Of a stretch of 27,731 bases of DNA, positions 10,483-19,719 are shown piece by piece (within the stretch, counting starts at the first letter, position 1; every line of letters starts with the position of its first letter). Origin of the DNA: Mucidula mucida (Eukaryota; Basidiomycota; Agaricomycetes; Agaricales; Physalacriaceae); the NCBI GenBank assembly GCA_015501055.1, contig JADNYV010000449.1:1-27731 (forward strand), read 5' to 3'. A model generated the notes under the pieces. The model saw only the letters and a program-made list of their open reading frames with translations, searched no databases and was not told where the DNA came from. The translations under genes and the position numbers were made by a program.

Positions 10483-11062
10483 TCATTGACTCGGCCGCCC
10501 GTCGCTGTCTTCACCGCCATCGCTCTCCATGTCCGGATGCCAAACGAACGGACTTCTGTTGATCCCGAGAAGTTTGGGTGCTGTGCGACGTGTCGATCTC
10601 GCTTTGTCTACTGGCTGAAGAAGGTATGACTCCGGTCGACAGTTATGCAGCCGGTAATGGCGCCGCATATTGCTCTTGCTGTTGAAGGCCCGTCCGCACT
10701 GCGGAAACGGGCAAGAGAATGCTGAAGACACGGCTTTCGTGAGCGTAGGAGCTTTAGATTCACGAGAAAACGCACGAGTTGCTCCAGAATGAATATTCTG
10801 GTGCACTTGCAGACTGCTTGGTCGATGAAACCAGTGTTGACAAATCGTGCATTGATGTGTCCTAGGTCCGGATCCACGAGGCTTCTTCTTCTCTTCCTCA
10901 CTTCGACGGTGTAGTGTGGGCATTGCTTTCGACTTCAGATTTACAGTCGGCTCATTGTAATCCTGGAACAGATGCTCTGTCGACGTTCAGCCTTTCAAGT
11001 TCGACACTTTACAATGGGAACATACCTGGAAACATCTCGTTGATACTGGGAAGTGACACCAT
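10483..11062 (-). pseudogene. C2H2 zinc-finger gene, copy A (5' end broken)
   Basis: Paralogue of the intact gene at 14199-14768. The downstream 146 codons (10923-10483, starting MPTLHRR) are open and keep both fingers: C-x2-C-x12-H-x3-H (HQCTICQHWFHRP...) and C-x4-C-x12-H-x3-H (CPFPQCGRAFNSK...). The upstream start shared with copy B (ATG at 11062, MVSLPSINEMFPG) runs into a stop after 17 codons, because small indels changed the segment between 10965 and 11020. The apparent GTATGT...CCAG intron there does not restore frame. It is either a pseudogene or a gene now starting at 10923. If expressed, it would be a small DNA-binding protein without the N-terminal 40 or so residues. Confidence 0.65.
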
Positions 11063-12273
11063 AATGACAAGAAGCACTTAGGTACAGAACGGCCAGTCAG
11101 TTTAAACAATGGATCCGCAGGAACGCGCTCGTACTTAAAACCGAAACTCCCATACTGGATCACTAGGTAACACCCAGCGAACTCCTCCGATCACTGTCGG
11201 ATATAACGATCAAAGAGTGCACAGTCGCAAACGCTTGTATGAGTAGTACCCTCGAGCCCTTGTTGATCAAAAAGCACAGCCCTGGTCTCATCTTTTCATT
11301 TTGCCAATATCCAAAGTTCGAGCCTCCGACGTACAAGGGAGGTCATTTGCTCCGGATGAGGATGCGCGGTAGATGACGGAGACTGTTGTCCATGCTGACT
11401 CTAGGCGTCGCTTGAAACCGAGATAGTCGTTGCCCTGATGCGCTTTTGGTTCGTACCGCAACGCCTTCATCTAGACTCAAAGCGCGCGCGCTTGGGCGCC
11501 AATAACATGACATAGAGATGGTATCATACATGCCGCTAGTCCTGCTCTTATCTTAAAGTGAGGCTCTTGTGGATTCTCTTTCTACCCAATCGCTCATTTA
11601 TATTACTGTGCAGAAATATGCCGCACAACCTCGGATAACCGGGTAAGTAAAGATATCTCACAAGCTTAATTAGTGTGTTCGCAGGATCAAATGATGCCAT
11701 GGTTCCCCGCATCCAGCCTGTGTTACAATCATCTCAACTGAAGCCAAGCCGCATTAGGTATACCGTTTTTCTAATGGTGTCTTCAGTGAAAGACCACAGA
11801 GACATGATTTGTTTCGGGAACTCAGGAGATGCTTTTGCTGCTGATAACCTACATCATAGAATCAAAGGCCGCTATAGCGCGAACAAATATACTTCCTAAC
11901 CAACGTGACTTAGCTTCCTCTTTATCTCCTATAAACCATCGTCGGTCCATACTACTGCATTCTCTCCAGGATACGAACGAGAAGGCTAGTCGCTTCGTCT
12001 AGGAGACTTCATCATAGTACAATCACTTTCGCGCTGTGGCGCAATTCAGTTGCCTTGTTATCAACGCAACGAATGCCAGGCACTCGGTGCGCCTGAAGTA
12101 GCACAGCATATGAACATTTGTTGACCCTATACGGCAGGTGGAATGGTGTGTTAACCGAAACAAATCCGAAGTCACCGGAGTGACCAGCGTCTCGTCGTTT
12201 GAGATTCTGTTGCCCTCAGAAGTATTGTCATTTACGCATTTTTTGGCTGCGACGATGACCGTTCTTCATGCTG
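11063..12273. other. Divergent intergenic region of unit A
   Basis: Between the finger gene and the kinase-like relic, alignable in patches with 14769-15940 of unit B (for example GTTGATCAAAAAG near 11263 and 14935, and GAAGCCAAG/GAAGTCAAG near 11740 and 15405). The small open frames differ between the copies and are not supported as genes. Confidence 0.5.
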
Positions 12274-12281
12274 TATATAAG
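12274..12281 (+). promoter_or_regulatory. TATA box, relic promoter of kinase-like copy A
   Basis: TATATAAG in the position matching TATAAAAG at 15941 of unit B. It lies about 200 nt upstream of the remnant ATG. Confidence 0.45.
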
Positions 12282-12480
12282 CGTCACCCCGTCTCTTGCT
12301 ATTCTCCAGGGCCTGGTGACTTCCAACGTCCTCGACATGAGTTTGGTGGGTGGTATAAATTCTTGTCCTGCGATGCGACTAACTAATTTTCAGACACTGA
12401 CAATTTTGAGTTGGTCCCTCGAATCTCTCACTCTCTCACTCATAACGATTTTCACGTAGTCGACGTCGTTGCAAACGAAC

Positions 12481-13170
12481 ATGCGGTTCCCTCCAGTCTT
12501 GCGCACGTGGCAGAGGACATTCGCTGTCTGAGGTTCGACAACGAGATCTAAATACAGAACAGAAGGCAAGGACAGCGAAGACAAGGGCAAGAGGCGAAAG
12601 GCGAAAAAGGCCCTACATGTAAAGCCCATTCCACAACTTCTCATTCATTATTCAACGCGAAGCAATTTCAATTGAGGTAAGCTTTCTACAGTCCACTCCC
12701 TGCTATTCCATTTCTAGATCAACACATACAGGCGATCAAATAGAAATCGACGGCAAAATGTACACACTCGGGAATGACCTTGGCTCTGGAGCCTCTGGTG
12801 ACACGATGTTCGAGGTGAGCGACACAAGGCAGTGGACAAAAAGTAGCAAAGGTAAGAAAGAGAGCCAAAATTTGGAAGAGGTCTGCCAGCTCATCACGAA
12901 CGCCAACCACGGTCCTTGCGATCATGCTCGACATTGAAGACGGGAAACGCAAGAGGTTGTATAACTGGCACGTGAGGAAGAGCGACAAGAAGGGCGCGCA
13001 ATGCAAGAGCTTCATGTGGGCTGTCCGAAGGCGATTACGGGCGAGGTGGCAGATATTGCTATTAAAAAGACCGATATCGTGAGTAGTACCGCACTTTTCC
13101 CAAAGCGACCGCGTTCTGGGACATTCAATGCAATCCTAGAAGTGACTTTTACAACAATCCTTGGCAGTGA
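12481..13170 (+). pseudogene. Secreted kinase-like gene, copy A (degenerate)
   Basis: Wrecked paralogue of 16131-17286. The ATG context is kept (ATGCGG vs ATGCGC), but most of the signal-peptide exon and first intron are deleted and a stop follows after 16 codons. The Lys-rich linker is present out of frame. The Cys before the third exon is lost to a TGA-bearing change. The Gly-loop region survives (GNDLGSGASG with an inserted codon). The segment with the ATP-binding Lys is deleted, and the stretch from the catalytic loop to just beyond DWG is missing. The final codons, ending NPWQ and stop, are still recognisable at 13159-13170. It cannot encode a kinase-like fold. Confidence 0.85.
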
Positions 13171-14198
13171 AGGGACGCTTCAGTGCCTTTTCAAGGTCAA
13201 GTTGCCACTATCTGGAATTTATAAACTCTTGAAGTAATGCTACGACCTATCCGCTCAGGCTTTCTGTGTGATGGACCGACAGTTCGATATTGCGGCGTCG
13301 TCGAGAGGCTGCTCCTATTACCGGATACTTAAGATGAAATAGATAGTCAGAGAAAGCAAAGGTCGGTACAACAGATCAGGGCGGCGATGGTTGTGTGAGA
13401 ATCAGAGAGATGCGAACTTCCGCCTTTTTTCCTACTCGACATTGATGCGAAAACTCTCTCTGCCCTTTGCCTCTACGTTTCCGTGGGTACCACATCACAT
13501 CCACGCGATGGCTCTCATCAGCGCCGCCCGAGTGAAAGCGCGATACATGGTTGTAACCGACGAAGTCCCGAATAGACGACCGACATGGGCGAAAGGAGAA
13601 AGCAGCAGGAGCAAGGACTCTGATATCGAATCCGACAGGACTTAAGGTTGAACTCTTCAAAGTTGGCAGTATGATGATGGGTTGGTAACTTTACGCGCCA
13701 GACAATACGAGGAAGAATGTCGCCGCCGATATTACTTTGTTCTCATTGAGGACGCGAAGACCTCACGGGGTACCCGCTCAATCTATTCATTTGCCGTGGG
13801 ACCAGGCTCAGTGCGCTTTCCCCCATGTCGTTCTAGTGTACGTTGCCTGATAACGACTCGTGATTCCAGTTAAGTGACCAGCCATTTACAGCGCGTCATT
13901 CTCGAGCGCTAGCGCCCCGATGCTACTCAAATGGAGAAAAGTGTTCACCTATCACCGGAGACTGTCTGATCATTCCAAACCTCTCGTGCCGTTCTGCTCT
14001 TGGCTGCGTCGCCAAAGAACGTACAATCAAGAATCGTTGTTCGCCCTATGGTACAGCTCTTCAAGTTACATCTACTCTCGAGATCCTAGTCTAATTAATA
14101 ATTATTGCAAGCTGTCCAGTATATCGCGTCCTTGTTGTAAGCACCGTCCCCCCTCAATCAACTCCGCCGAACCGCCGCCTCCGACAGGCCGCAGTTGG
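13171..14198. other. End of unit A and start of unit B, no gene
   Basis: The 3' block of unit A (to about 13900) matches 17287-18110 of unit B. The A/B junction lies at about 13900-13908. Open frames such as 13391-13645 are not conserved in the other copy, so I do not call them. Confidence 0.55.
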
Positions 14199-14768
14199 TC
14201 ATTGACTCAGCCGCCCGTCGCTTTCTTCACCGTCATCGCTCATGCCCGGATGCCAAACAAAAGGACCTCTGTTGATCCCGAGAAGTGTGGGTGCTGTGCG
14301 ACGTTTCGATCTCGCTTTGTCTACTGGTTGAAGAAGGTATGACTCCGGCCGACAGTCATGCAGCCTGTAGTGGCGCCGCGTATTGCTCTTGCTGTTGAAG
14401 GCCCGTCCGCACTGCGGAAACGGGCAAGAGAATGCTGAAGACACGGCTTTCGTGAGCGTAGGAGCTTTAGATTCACGAGAAAACGCACGAGTTGCTCCAG
14501 AATGAATATTCTGGTGCACTTGCAGACTGCTTGGTCGATGAAACCAGTGGTGACAAATGGTGCATTGATGTGTCCTAGGTCCGGATCCACGAGGCTTCTT
14601 CTTCTTCTCTTCCTCACTTCGACGGTGTAGTGTGGGCATTCCTTTCGACTTCAGATTTACAGTCGGCTCATTATAAACCTGGAACAGATATTCAGCCTTT
14701 GTTCGACGCTCTTCATCGGGCGGGAACATACCAGGAAACATCTCGTTGATACTGGGAAGTGACACCAT
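14199..14768 (-). CDS. Two-finger C2H2 zinc-finger protein, copy B
   Basis: Intronless gene of 189 residues, a likely sequence-specific DNA-binding regulator. After an N-terminal region (MVSLPSINEMFPGMFPPDEE) comes a basic stretch (EEEKKKKPRGSG, residues about 65-76), a possible nuclear signal. Two C2H2 fingers follow: C-x2-C-x12-H-x3-H (CTICHHWFHRP...) and C-x4-C-x12-H-x3-H (CPFPQCGRAFNSK...). The C-terminal tail is acidic (SDDGEESDG). The ATG at 14768 is chosen because unit A is similar up to that codon and diverges just upstream; an in-frame ATG at 14810 would add 14 residues. Divergently arranged with the secreted kinase-like gene. Target genes unknown. Confidence 0.82.
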   Translation of the reverse strand: MVSLPSINEMFPGMFPPDEERRTKAEYLFQVYNEPTVNLKSKGMPTLHRRSEEEKKKKPRGSGPRTHQCTICHHWFHRPSSLQVHQNIHSGATRAFSRESKAPTLTKAVSSAFSCPFPQCGRAFNSKSNTRRHYRLHDCRPESYLLQPVDKARSKRRTAPTLLGINRGPFVWHPGMSDDGEESDGRLSQ

Positions 14769-15940
14769 AATGATTTCAGAAATTCTTGTACAGCAAGGCG
14801 GGTGGGTCAATGCAAAGGACTTGCAGGAACGCGCTCGTCCTAAATAACGGGACTCTTATGTTTGATCACTAGGGTAACAGCCAGTGTAATTTGAACGCTT
14901 AGACGAGTACTCATGGTATGACGTTCGAGCCTTTGTTGATCAAAAAGTGCAGCCGTGATCTCATCTTTTAATTTTTGGAGTGTCCAAAGTTAACTTTCTG
15001 TCCAGTTGTCCGCTTGTATACTGGCTGCTACTCGTGTACGTTGACTGTAGGCGCCGTTTGGAACTAGGCAGGGCAATGCAAAAGTTGATTAGTACCGCAA
15101 CGCGTTTGGCTTGGCACACGCCCAAGTGCGCGCGAATCTCATGTCCTTGAGACGGGATTGTACCCGTCGCCTATCCCCCTCTAGTTGTCCTTCCCTCTGA
15201 TGTGAGGCTCTTACAAATCCTCTACCAATTCTTCACTCCATCTGAGCATACACTGCTCGCTCTAGCGAAAACGCGTCGCACAACCTCCGAGTGGACCGAC
15301 GGGCGCCATGGGTGACGTTATTCTATAGGCCCAAATGCTGCGTTCTCCGAACCACGATGATACAACGGTTCCCGCATTTCCCGTGTGATACAGCCATCTC
15401 AACTGAAGTCAAGACGCTTTAGGTATGCATACTTCCTAAAAGGTATCTTCAATAAAATATAACAGAGAGTGTGTTTCGGCGCTCGGGAAATCTTATTGCC
15501 GCTGACAACCCACATCACAGAATCGAAGGGCGCTATGGCGCGAACAAATATACTGACATCTTCTTCCCAGCCAACACGACTCAATTTCTTCGCTATCTCC
15601 TTTAAATCACCGTCGGCTCATAGTGCTACATACTCTCTAGGATACGGACGAGAGCCTTCGTCTGGGAGACGTCATCATACGACCAGTTTCGCGCTGTGGC
15701 GCAATTCAATTACCTTGTTCCTTGTTATCCACGCAATGAATGTCAAGTACTTGGTGCAAATGAAACTAGAGCAGCATGCGAATTACTTGTTGACGCCAGA
15801 CCACAGGTGAAAATGGCGCGTTGGCAAAAATCAATCCGAAAGGCCCGAGTGACTAACGTCTCTTTGTTTAGAGTCAGTCGCACTGAGAATAATTGACAAT
15901 TGAACGCGCCGACTGCGACGATGGCCGCTCTTGAGGGCTG
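14769..15940. other. Divergent intergenic region of unit B
   Basis: About 1.2 kb between the finger gene and the kinase-like gene, serving as the upstream region of both. Patchily conserved with unit A. No open frame is conserved between copies, so no gene is called. Confidence 0.55.
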
Positions 15941-15948
15941 TATAAAAG
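15941..15948 (+). promoter_or_regulatory. TATA box of the secreted kinase-like gene
   Basis: TATAAAAG 183 nt upstream of the ATG, kept as TATATAAG in unit A. It implies a 5' leader of about 150 nt. Confidence 0.6.
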
Positions 15949-16130
15949 TTTCATCTCGTCTCTTGGTATTCTCCAGAGCCTGGCGCTTTCCAACTTTCTC
16001 CACACAACTTTTCGTGGGTGCTCTCAACTTGTCCTGTGATGTAACTAATCGTTAAATCTCAGGCAATATTGGGCCGGTCCCTCAAATCGCTCGCTCTTCA
16101 TCTCACACAACGAAATTAACGTACACAGAC

Positions 16131-17286
16131 ATGCGCCTCAACGCTTTTCTCGTCGGTGCATTGGCCTTTGCCCTCTCTCATGTAGCGGCACATCCCTTGG
16201 TATATTTCTCGCTACGTCTGACTATTTTCAAGGCCTGCTTAACGTTAACAATTCCAGGGAATCTCCACCAGTATTGAGCGCGCGGAGGACAACTTGAATG
16301 CATTCGCCCTTCGAGGTTCGACACCGAAATCCAAGGACAAGACAAAAGACAAGGACACCAAAGCCAAGGACAAAGGCAAAACCAACGGCGAGAAAGGGCC
16401 TAGTATATGTAAAGCCCCCTCCAAAAATTCTCGTTCACTGTTCGCGCGAAGCAAGTTCAATTGCGGTAGGTCTTCATCATTGACCTCGCTATCCCATTCT
16501 TACATCAACATATAGGCGATAAGATCGAAATCGACCGCAAAGAGTACACGCTTGGGAATGAACTTGGCTCTGGGGCATCCGGCACGGTGTTCAAGCTCAG
16601 CGACACAGTGAAAGGGCACGAGGCGGTGGCCAAGGAGTATTCCCACGTCGGCGAAGGAAAGAAAGAAAGTCAAAATTTAGAGAAGGTCGGCCAGCTCATC
16701 ACGGACGCCACGCAGAAAGACGGCACTGTTTTTGCGATCATACTCGACATGGTAGACGGGAAACGCAAGAAGCTGTATGACTGGCACGCGTATGATTGGT
16801 TTGTGAAGCAGAACAACAACAAGGGGTCACAGTGTAAGACCTTCATGCGGGCTGTCCGGGAGGCGATTGCGGAAGAGGTGGCGGATATTGCGATTCAGAA
16901 GGGCCTCGTGCACGAGTACGTTTGTGGGCTCCTATTTCATGCTTGAGCTCATTCCTACAAATTTCAACAGTGACTTTACGAGTAGTGGAAACGTTCTCTT
17001 CGAGGGTGAAAGCGAAGAGGACATCAAAGTCACTCTCATCGATTGGGGCAAGACCGAGGAAGTCGCAGGAAGAAGCAAGGCAGATATCGTGAGTTGTACT
17101 GCATGCCGTCCCATGAAATAGTGAACTAATATTACGGTGTAGAAAAAGATGGCGTTAGCGAGACTTGAGGATAAGAGGTATCCTCTGAACGCTTTCAAGT
17201 CCAAGAGCGCTTCTCCGAAAGCGAACGCGTTCTCGGACATCCAGTGCGATCCTAGCAGTGACTTGTACGACAATCCTTGGCAGTGA
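16131..17286 (+). CDS. Small secreted protein-kinase-like protein
   Basis: Five exons (16131-16199, 16258-16465, 16516-16915, 16971-17088, 17143-17286) join in frame to 312 residues. Residues 1-20 form a clear signal peptide (MRLNAFLVGALAFALSHVAA). A Lys/Asp-rich linker follows (about residues 45-72, repeated KDK/KAKDK), then a short segment with two Cys (C74, C92). The kinase-like domain runs from about residue 103: Gly loop GSGASG (110-115), VAK with K132, a candidate helix-C Glu (E143 or E148), catalytic loop HDDFTSSGN (225-233), and metal-binding DWG (250-252). Only 60 residues follow DWG, so most of the C-lobe (APE motif, helices F-I) is absent. The loop has one residue more than the usual D-x4-N. 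TSS-N and the short C-lobe recall Bud32-like atypical kinases, but this is inference. Possibly an extracellular or secretory-pathway kinase or pseudokinase. Confidence 0.8.
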
Positions 17287-18140
17287 AGGGAAGCTCCAGT
17301 ACCTTTTAGATGACAAGTATCCAGTGTCTGGAATTCGTAACCTCTTGAAATAACGCTACAACGGCCTGTGCAGCGAGTCTAGAAGTTCGGTAAGTTCACT
17401 GCTTCAGGTGTGGTAGTCGAACAGTTCGCGATTGTGGCGTCATTGAGGGGCTGCTTCTACTACGGGATAATTCAGATGAAACAAAGAGTCGGGGGACAAA
17501 GCAAAGGTTGTTGCAACATATCAGTGTGGCGGTCGTTGTGAGAGAAGCGGTGAATCGGCCCGAAGTTCCGCCTTTTTTTCTCTTACTCCATTGTCAACTT
17601 TTTGCACAACATTACACGAAGACTTCTTCTGACCTTTGCCTCTATGCATTTTTGTGGATACCACGTCACATCTACGCGACGAGTCTTGACAGCGCGCGCG
17701 AGCCAAAGCGCGATACGTTGTGGGAAATCGATCCCCACGTACGATGTATCGTGTCACCGACGAATTTCCGAATAGACGACATTAGTCGACCGACGTGGCC
17801 GAAAGCGGGGACACTGATTTCGATAAGGGCTCGTGCGCTCACGTACTATCCAAGTTCTCCAAGTTGCAGTCATAAGGAGTCGGCCACTCTACATGCCAGG
17901 CAATGCGAGGAAGATGTCGCTGCCGATGATTACTTTGTTCTCATTGGGAATGGGAAGACGTCACTCAGAAACGTCGGTATCCGCTCAATCTATTCAATTG
18001 CCGTGGGACCAGGCACAGTGCGCTTTTTTCTTCTAGTGTATGTTGATGACTGATAACGACTCGTGATTGTCTTAACCAGCCATTTAAAGCGCGCCATTAC
18101 CAAGGCAGATTTCTAAGCCTGTTCTTCCTCCACTACACAC
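17287..18140. other. 3' block of unit B and promoter of aldo-keto reductase, no gene
   Basis: Matches 13171-13900 of unit A up to about 18105. An open frame at 17508-18053 overlaps it, but its counterpart in unit A is interrupted and shifted, so it is not called. The last 30 nt are unique and lead into the reductase ATG. Confidence 0.5.
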
Positions 18141-19423
18141 ATGTCCTCCCCCACCGTTGAATATCGAAGGTTGGGCTCATGCGGATTGAAGGTCTCTGTA
18201 CCTATCGTGAGTGAAGAACTGTGTCCGGTAATGCGAGTACTCATCATGGTCCTGAACAGCTCGGAGCAATGAGCTTCGGCTCCCCAGCCTGGATTGTAAG
18301 CGATAGTGAGATTGTAATAGATAACTCTTGATGTCTCTATAGGACTGGGTGCTTGACGCGGAGCAATCGCTGCCCATCCTAAAAGCTGCCTGGGACCGTG
18401 GAATCAACACATTCGACACAGCCAATGTCTACTGCAATGGAGAATCCGAGCGCGTTATCGCTAAGTTTGTCGAAAAGGTGTTACACTCAAGCGTATTTCT
18501 GAAAACATATATCTGATTTATTATGTCGATCAGTACTCCATCCCCCGTTCCGAGATTCTCATCTTCACTAAATGCTACGGTCTCGTTGCCAAAGAGATTG
18601 GAATTCGCACCGTCTTTCATCCAGAGATGAAGAAAACCAGGGACTATGTCAATCAGTCGGGTCTGTCTCGTGCGGCGATCTTCAATGCTGTTGAGGCTTC
18701 ACTGGCTCGGCTGAACACTACATACATCGACCTGCTTCAGATTCACCGCTTCGATCCCGACACGCCCATTGAAGAGACAATGAAAGCCCTTCATGACCTT
18801 GTCCAGTCTGGCAAAGTGCGATATATCGGCGCGAGCTCAATGCGTGCATGGCAGTTCTCGTTGATGAACGAAGTCGCGAACCGTCATGGGTGGACGGAGT
18901 TTGTTAGCATGCAGAACGAAGTATCACTGCTGTACCGTGAAGAGGTTTGTTCCTTCAGCACTAACTATTCGAGATCTCCTCTTATCGGGTATCCTTCAGG
19001 AACGGGAAATGCTTGCATACTGCAAGTTCAAAGGCATCGGCGTCATTCCGTGGGGTCCCCTCAACGGCGGTGCTCTTTCACGACCAGTCGATCGCACGAA
19101 TGACACTTTGCGTGGTGCTGCTAAACCACCGCTGGAGGGACCGGACAAGGTCATCATATCTCGTGTAGAGGAGCTGGCGAAGAAGTATGGTAAATCAATG
19201 ACGCAGGTGGCGCTCGTTTGGGCAACAAGTAAAGTGACGAGTCCAATTGTTGGGACATCGTCGCTGCAGAGGTTGGAAGAGAATATCGATATCGCGTTTG
19301 AGCTGAGCGAAGAAGATATCAAGTATCTCGAAGAGCCGTAGGTGATCTTCCCACTATCAGTGATTTGTATTCTGAATCGGTTCAAATAGATATGTGCCGA
19401 AACCTGTTCGTGGTCATGCTTGA
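18141..19423 (+). CDS. Aldo-keto reductase
   Basis: NADPH-dependent reductase of carbonyl substrates, TIM-barrel fold, probably cytosolic. Six exons (18141-18206, 18260-18295, 18343-18477, 18534-18944, 19000-19337, 19390-19423) join in frame to 339 residues, a normal length. The catalytic tetrad is complete: D59 and Y64 (FDTANVY), K92 (IFTK) and H150 (LLQIH). The N-terminus (YRRLGSCGLKVSVPILGAMSFG) and the cofactor-binding C-terminal part (VALVWATS, SPIVGTSSLQRLEENI) are typical of the AKR group that also contains voltage-channel beta subunits and yeast YPR127W-type enzymes. The last intron turns an apparent stop after LEEP into the family-typical ending PYVPKPVRGHA. Substrate unknown; it sits immediately right of the tandem duplication. 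Confidence 0.93.
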
Positions 19424-19719
19424 GTTTGGATTCGAGTGACTCAGTGAAGGGGACGTAAATCATTTGGAAGGAGAGTCATGAACCACTGTATGAGTATTAC
19501 ACAATTGCGCGCGCAGTTTTGTTGCTAGTAATGTAAACCTCTCAAATCCACATACCTGTTTAGCCGACGGCAGGTGGCATTTCGGGTAATTTCGTTGCAA
19601 GTCTCACCGAGCCACGACCTCCCTTCAACTCATCAGATCCAGATCTGACCAATTTTCAGACGCGTAAGCGTGTTCAATCTCTAAACTACGCTTCGTTACT
19701 TATAGATCTGATATCCGAC

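Larger units (their letters stand above)
10172..13900. repeat. Tandem duplication, unit A
   Basis: Head-to-tail partner of 13905-18110. Matching landmarks in the same order include: GCGCTAGCGCC (10173 vs 13909); the C2H2 gene; the spacer with GTTGATCAAAAAG; a TATA box; the kinase-like gene; and a 3' block containing a TTCCGCCTTTTTT tract near 13420 (17565 in B). Outside the finger core the two units are clearly diverged by substitutions and indels, so the duplication is old. Boundaries are read by eye and good to about 10-20 nt. Confidence 0.8.
13905..18110. repeat. Tandem duplication, unit B
   Basis: Second, better preserved unit, directly abutting unit A in the same orientation. It is longer because the kinase-like gene is complete here. 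Similarity ends near 18105, shortly before the aldo-keto reductase ATG at 18141: the AACCAGCCATTTAAAGCGCG block still matches 13880-13895, and the next bases do not. Confidence 0.8.

Noticed and set aside
17508..18053. 181-codon plus-strand open frame in the 3' block of unit B
   Set aside because: The matching region of unit A (about 13380-13870) is interrupted and frame-shifted, there are no motifs, and composition is like the surrounding noncoding repeat.
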